Shown here: piece by piece, positions 60,452 through 64,000 of the stretch
Numbering within the stretch: position 1 is the stretch's first letter
Layout of the letters: every line of letters starts with the position of its first letter
Origin: Halorubrum sp. CSM-61
Lineage (GTDB): Archaea; Halobacteriota; Halobacteria; Halobacteriales; Haloferacaceae
NCBI RefSeq assembly: GCF_003781945.1
Contig: NZ_RJJW01000004.1
Span: 249,058 to 313,057, forward strand
Length of the DNA stretch: 64,000 bases
Reading direction: 5' to 3'
Program-made: the position numbers and the translations under genes
Notes under the pieces: generated by a model
Database searches by the model: none
What the model was told of the DNA's origin: nothing
The model's input: the letters and a program-made list of their open reading frames with translations, nothing else

Positions 60452-61933
60452 ATGTTCACGGAGCGGTCCGACCTCGTCGCGGACGACGACCCGGTTCGGG
60501 GCTACGGCGTCGCGGTGACGCCCGGCCGGGAGGGACCGCTCGTGTTCGTCGCGGGGTACGGAGAGCCCAACCGACTGTACGCCCGCGACGGCGACCGCTT
60601 CGCCGACACGGCCTGCGGCATCGTCGCCGACGGGACGCGACACGGGATGGGCGTGTGCGCGGCCGACCTCGACGCCGACGGCTGCGAGGAGGTGTACGTT
60701 CACAACTGTACCAAGGGCGTCGACGGCGGCGGCGACCCGGACCTCCTCTTGAATCGGCTCGAGTCCGAGCGCTACCGCTGGACCGACCTGTTCGCGCTCG
60801 ACGTGAACGCCGACCGACTCGCCGTGCGCGCGGGGCGGTCGGTCGCCGCGCTCGACCGCCTCGGGACCGGACGCTACGGCGTCGCCGTCTCCGGGTACGC
60901 CGCCCCCCTCTCCTTCTACGAGCTCGGCGACGACGGGGAGATCACGGACATGGCCGACGCGGTCGGGCTGGAGGTCGACGGCGGGTGTCGGTCGCTGCTC
61001 GCGGTCCCGCACTGCTCGGGCGAGGGCGACCTGTTCGCGGGCGTCGAGCGCGGGCCGAACCGGCTGTTCCGGAACGACGGCGGCCACTACGACGCCGCCG
61101 ACGGCGACGCGGCGCTCTCGGACCCGGCGGGCGACACGCGCGGGGCCGCCCTCGTCGACGAGGGCGGCCGGTTCGCGTTCGCGGTCGGCAACGAGGGCGG
61201 GCCGAACCGCCTCCTCCGCCGAGCGCCCGACGGCGGGTTCGTCGACGCCGCGCCGCCCGCACTCCGGGACACGGGGCGCGTCCGGACGGTCGTCGCCGCC
61301 GACTTCGACAACGACGGCCGCGAGGAGCTGTTCTTCAACGCCTCGGGGGAGCCCAATCGGCTCTTCGCGCGCGGCGGCGAGAACGGGGAAGAAACCGATG
61401 ACGACGGGGCGCGCTGGCACCGGGTCGATCCGGGCCCGGCGGCCGAGCCGGACGGGTTCGGTACCGGTGCGGTCGCGGCCGACGTCGACGGCGACGGCGT
61501 CCTCGAGCTGATCGTGGTCCACGGCGAGGTCGCGGCGCAACCGATATCGGTGTACAAGGACCCGGCGGCGGCGACGGCCGGGTGGGTCCGCGTCCGCCCG
61601 ACCACCCGTCACGGGGCTCCCGCGCGGGGCGCCGTGGTCCGGCTCGAAACGGCCGACGGCGTCCAGCGGCGCACCGTCGACGCCGGCGGCGGCTGCCTCT
61701 GTCAGACGGAGCCGGTGGCGCACTTCGGGCTCGGCGGGGCGACCCCGGTCCGGGCGCACGTCCGGTGGCCCGACGGCCGCGAGCGAACGCTGACCGACCC
61801 GCCGGCGAACGCGGAGCTCGCGGTCGAACACCCCTCGCGGACCGCGGCGTCGACGGCGAGACGGCGGGGACGCGGACGGAGCGACGGGGGACGACGGAGT
61901 GACGGAGGCGACGGCCGCCCCGTCGGTCGGTGA
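60452..61933 (+). CDS. FG-GAP/VCBS repeat protein with UnbV/ASPIC-like end
   Basis: A 493-residue beta-propeller protein of the CRTAC1 type. Calcium-binding repeats read DLDADG (near 71), DFDNDG and DVDGDG; NRL(Y/F)AR and PNRLFRN-like closers mark blades. From about 365 an ASPIC/UnbV-like domain follows (RGAVVRLETADG..HFGLG). No signal peptide is present, which is unusual since relatives are secreted. The last 35 residues are Arg/Gly/Ser-rich (RRRGRGRSDGG) and basic, unlike other proteins here. It has six or more cysteines. Confidence 0.8.
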   Translation: MFTERSDLVADDDPVRGYGVAVTPGREGPLVFVAGYGEPNRLYARDGDRFADTACGIVADGTRHGMGVCAADLDADGCEEVYVHNCTKGVDGGGDPDLLLNRLESERYRWTDLFALDVNADRLAVRAGRSVAALDRLGTGRYGVAVSGYAAPLSFYELGDDGEITDMADAVGLEVDGGCRSLLAVPHCSGEGDLFAGVERGPNRLFRNDGGHYDAADGDAALSDPAGDTRGAALVDEGGRFAFAVGNEGGPNRLLRRAPDGGFVDAAPPALRDTGRVRTVVAADFDNDGREELFFNASGEPNRLFARGGENGEETDDDGARWHRVDPGPAAEPDGFGTGAVAADVDGDGVLELIVVHGEVAAQPISVYKDPAAATAGWVRVRPTTRHGAPARGAVVRLETADGVQRRTVDAGGGCLCQTEPVAHFGLGGATPVRAHVRWPDGRERTLTDPPANAELAVEHPSRTAASTARRRGRGRSDGGRRSDGGDGRPVGR

Positions 61934-61999
61934 GCTCGAGCGCTCGGCCAGAACTGCCGCCCTTCGCAGGTTCAAGTGTCCGGAGGTGTACGGACGGGT

Positions 62000-62200
62000 A
62001 TGGTAGATCCGACTTCCGACCTCGAGGAGGACGTCGACGAGGAGTCCGCGCCGCGCTGTGCGACCTGTGGGGGGCCGGCGCTCGGCACCGATCGCCGGAC
62101 GGTGACGTGGGTCGACGGCGACGGCGCGGTGCACCGACAGTTCTGTTCGCAGGCCTGTCGAGACGAGTGGACGGACGAGCGTCCCTCCGCGGGGGACTGA
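62000..62200 (+). CDS. small zinc-finger protein (MYM/TRASH-like, DUF7576 type)
   Basis: A 66-residue acidic protein with CATCGGPAL (near 22) and CSQACRDEW (near 50), a treble-clef/TRASH-like pattern with four cysteines. Such small proteins in haloarchaea probably bind one zinc and partner with RNA or protein. The ATG at 62000 is supported by the gtat sequence before it; eight upstream codons are not counted. No partner is visible. Confidence 0.7.
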   Translation: MVDPTSDLEEDVDEESAPRCATCGGPALGTDRRTVTWVDGDGAVHRQFCSQACRDEWTDERPSAGD

Positions 62201-62303
62201 TCGGCGGGCTCGGGGCGCACGGGAGGGCGGGGACCGAACGGGACGATTGGACTCGCGGCGCGTCGCGGGAGGCTTTTTCACCGTAGGGGTGGTAGCGGGG
62301 GGT

Positions 62304-63029
62304 ATGATATCGCTCGACGAGGCCGTGACGGCCCGACTGGAGTCGCACGGCGAACGGTTCGAGGTGCTGATCGACCCCGACGCCGCGCTCGCGATGAAGC
62401 GGGGGGAGTTCGAGGGCGACTTGGAGGACGTGATCGCCGCCGAGGACGTGTTCGAGAACGCGTCCCGCGGCGACCGTCCGGCGGAGGAGGACTTGGAGAC
62501 CGTGTTCGGCACCACGGACGCGCTGGAGATCATCCCCGAGGTCGTCGAGCGCGGGGAGATCCAGATCACCGCCGAGCAGCGCGAGGAGATGATGGAGCGG
62601 AAGCACAACCAGCTCGTCACCACCATCACGCGTAACGCGGTGAACCCGCAGATGGACGACTCGCCGCACCCGCCCGAGCGTATCGAGCGCGCGCTCGAAG
62701 AGGCGGGCTTTCAGGTCGACCCGATGGAGCCGGTCGAGAACCAGGTCGACGACGCGCTCGAGGCCCTTCGCCCCGTCATTCCGATCCGCTTCGAGGAGGT
62801 GACGATGGCGGTCCAGCTCCCCGCCGACTACGCGGGCTCCGGGCAGGCCCAGATCCGCGAGTTCGGCGACCTCGAACGTGAGGAGTGGCAGAACGACGGC
62901 TCGTGGGTGGGCGTGTTAACCTTCCCCGCCGGACTCCAGAACGACCTGTACGACCTCGTCAACGAGGTCACCTCCGGCGAGGGCGACGCCCGCGTGATCA
63001 AGGACAAAGACGAGCTGCGGACGCGGTAG
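62304..63029 (+). CDS. ribosome maturation protein SBDS
   Basis: A 241-residue protein of the SBDS family, which helps release eIF6 from the 60S subunit in eukaryotes and acts with EF-2. It shows RLESHGERFEVLIDPDAALAMKRGE (about 11-34), the ITRNAVNPQ segment (about 107-115) with helical domain II, and the ferredoxin-like domain III. In this window the substrate-type factor IF6 lies at 40462. A TATA-like ctttttcaccg (62272-62282) is 25-30 bp upstream of the ATG 62304. Confidence 0.93.
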   Translation: MISLDEAVTARLESHGERFEVLIDPDAALAMKRGEFEGDLEDVIAAEDVFENASRGDRPAEEDLETVFGTTDALEIIPEVVERGEIQITAEQREEMMERKHNQLVTTITRNAVNPQMDDSPHPPERIERALEEAGFQVDPMEPVENQVDDALEALRPVIPIRFEEVTMAVQLPADYAGSGQAQIREFGDLEREEWQNDGSWVGVLTFPAGLQNDLYDLVNEVTSGEGDARVIKDKDELRTR

Positions 63030-63141
63030 GGCGTCGACAGCCCGGTTCGCAGGCGGGATGTCGGTGCGACCGCCTTCCGATCGGTCGCCATACGTGCCGC
63101 GGCCGAGAGCTTCATACCCGGCCGCGAGCCTCTTCCTCGTC

Positions 63142-63654
63142 ATGCACGAGCGCGCGGCGGAGTTCGCGGAACGGGCACAGGACCGATACGGTGTCGACCT
63201 CGACGTACTGGAGTTCGACGCGGGGACGGAGACCGCGGCCGCCGCGGCCGACGCCGTCGGCTGTGACACCGCCGCGATCGCCTCCACGATCGTGGTGTCG
63301 CTCTCGGGCGGCGAGGCCGGAGCCGGCCACGCGGACGGAGCCGACGAAGACCGGCTCGTCGCGGCGATCACGAGCGGCGCGAACCGGCTCGATCTGGACG
63401 CGGTCGCGGAGCGGTTCGACGCGACCTCGGCCTCGATGGCGGACCCCGAGCGGATCCGTGAGGTCGTCGGCTGGAGCATCGGCGGCGTCCCGCCGATCTG
63501 TCACGACGCCGCGCTCCCGACCGTCCTCGACCCGACGCTCACGGAGTACGACACCGTCCACGGCGCGGCGGGGACGCCGAGCGCGCTCTTCCCGATCGAT
63601 CCGGAGACGCTCGCGGCCCTCGCCGACGCGACGGTCGTCGACCTCACCGAGTGA
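63142..63654 (+). CDS. YbaK/prolyl-tRNA-deacylase-domain protein
   Basis: A 170-residue protein of the YbaK/EbsC fold that clears mischarged aminoacyl-tRNA. The motif GWSIGGVPPICH (near 112-123) is the conserved glycine-rich turn, and D.AA...V.LSGG and EYDTVHGAAGTPSALFPI (about 133-150) match the catalytic region. Free-standing archaeal versions may edit Ala- or Cys-tRNA. The ATG at 63142 is chosen over an upstream ATG that adds 28 weak residues. Confidence 0.85.
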   Translation: MHERAAEFAERAQDRYGVDLDVLEFDAGTETAAAAADAVGCDTAAIASTIVVSLSGGEAGAGHADGADEDRLVAAITSGANRLDLDAVAERFDATSASMADPERIREVVGWSIGGVPPICHDAALPTVLDPTLTEYDTVHGAAGTPSALFPIDPETLAALADATVVDLTE

Positions 63655-63782
63655 GCGGAAACGCCCGCAGTCGGACTCCCGAGCGCCGAGTTGTTAACCG
63701 AGGGCGCTCTTTGCACCATAAGTTATTAAGATAGAGTTGTGAAATAACAACCTTTTTCTGTTAATCGGCGGTATCGATCGGT
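63655..63782. promoter_or_regulatory. AT-rich promoter region of the metal-transport gene
   Basis: Lower GC than elsewhere, with TATA-like ttattaaga (63723-63731) and a short inverted pair gttgt (63736-63740)/acaac (63747-63751). The TATA box lies about 50 bp before the ATG at 63783, so a leader of 25 bases is likely. A metal-responsive repressor such as a DtxR-like or Zur-like protein could bind the repeat, but that is inference. Confidence 0.45.
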
Positions 63783-64000
63783 ATGACTCACTCACGGCGG
63801 TCGGTGTTGCGTCGCGGTGCGGGACTCGCGGTCGCGGGAACGGCGGCGTCGCTGGCCGGGTGTTCCGACGCCGCGACCGGCGAATCGGGGGAGTTCGACG
63901 CCGGTTACGGCGCCTTCTTCACCCTGACTGACTGGGCGAACCAGATCGCCGGCGACCACGCGACCTTCGAGGACCCGGTTGACGTGGGACAGCTCGGCCA
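63783..64000 (+). CDS. Tat-exported metal-binding lipoprotein, 5' part (window end)
   Basis: 72 residues of a longer gene. The opening MTHSRRSVLRRGAGLAVAG has a twin-arginine signal, with a lipobox LAGC at about 25-28 and a lipid anchor cysteine. GYGAFFTLTDWANQIAGDHA then resembles the start of haloarchaeal zinc or manganese ABC transporter substrate-binding proteins of the ZnuA type. The upstream AT-rich promoter supports metal control. The remainder lies outside the window. Confidence 0.75.
   Translation, partial: MTHSRRSVLRRGAGLAVAGTAASLAGCSDAATGESGEFDAGYGAFFTLTDWANQIAGDHATFEDPVDVGQLG

Noticed and set aside
60425-62629. 734-codon minus-strand open frame
   Set aside because: It is antisense to the FG-GAP gene and SBDS. 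Composition is typical for a shadow of a high-GC gene.
1-64000. CRISPR array or rRNA operon
   Set aside because: I saw no direct repeats with regular unique spacers and no long rRNA-like conserved stretches.

Overview
The window comes from a haloarchaeon, most likely Halorubrum or a close relative. The evidence is high GC content, very acidic proteins, genes that mostly start right behind TATA-like boxes with little or no 5' leader, archaeal information genes (L39e, L31e, L18a, eIF6, IF2-beta, SBDS, prefoldin alpha, FtsY, a DRG GTPase), diphthamide synthesis genes, halocyanin, and glucose dehydrogenase next to gfcR. The genus is inferred from style and gene content, not from a search.

Layout. 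1-700: AT-richer edge with the cut-off 5' end of an IS6-type transposase and a small membrane protein. 708-9340: DRG GTPase, a respiratory oxidase (subunit II plus a fused I/III protein, with subunit IV 2.7 kb away on the other strand), and small membrane or zinc proteins. 9.5-14.6 kb: halocyanin, an orphan PD-(D/E)XK-like protein, a small HTH protein, an NRDE protein, then glucose dehydrogenase overlapping gfcR. 14.8-15.2 kb: first copy of a structured intergenic repeat. 15.4-31.6 kb: glutaredoxin, Dph6, glutamate dehydrogenase, a CoA lyase and MaoC hydratase pair, CYTH enzyme, FKBP, a KaiC-like protein with a broken P-loop, a MinD-like ATPase, YlbF, esterase, Dph2, LOG-like and HAD proteins, and an XPD-type helicase. 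31.8-34.5 kb: a decayed Xaa-Pro peptidase, IF2-beta, a lower-GC solo TnpB element and initiator tRNA-Met.

34.6-42.8 kb: acyl-CoA synthetase, then a translation and secretion supercluster (L39e-L31e-eIF6 and L18a-prefoldin alpha-FtsY) that is split by an ABC exporter pair, then an M20 peptidase. 42.8-44.2 kb: msrA, bracketed by two inverted copies of the structured repeat. 44.2-50.9 kb: ribH, aminotransferase, UspA, gatC-gatA, and coaBC. 51.0-60.3 kb: a nine-gene Mrp-type Na+/H+ antiporter operon with tightly overlapping cistrons and three antiporter-like subunits. 60.4-64.0 kb: an FG-GAP/UnbV-like protein, a zinc-finger protein, SBDS, a YbaK-like deacylase, and the start of a Tat-exported metal-binding lipoprotein.

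The most unusual signal is the roughly 300-390 bp repeat (14783-15173, 42871-43169, 43887-44186). All three copies keep a 19-20 bp stem whose two arms change together, a TATA-like box at a fixed distance from one end, and a hairpin-rich variable half. It looks like a family of structured RNAs or hairpin mobile elements and encodes no protein. Other points of interest are a haem-copper oxidase that lacks the usual K-channel lysine, an antiporter-like subunit that lacks the TM7 lysine, and an inverted repeat that surrounds the promoter of the ABC pair.
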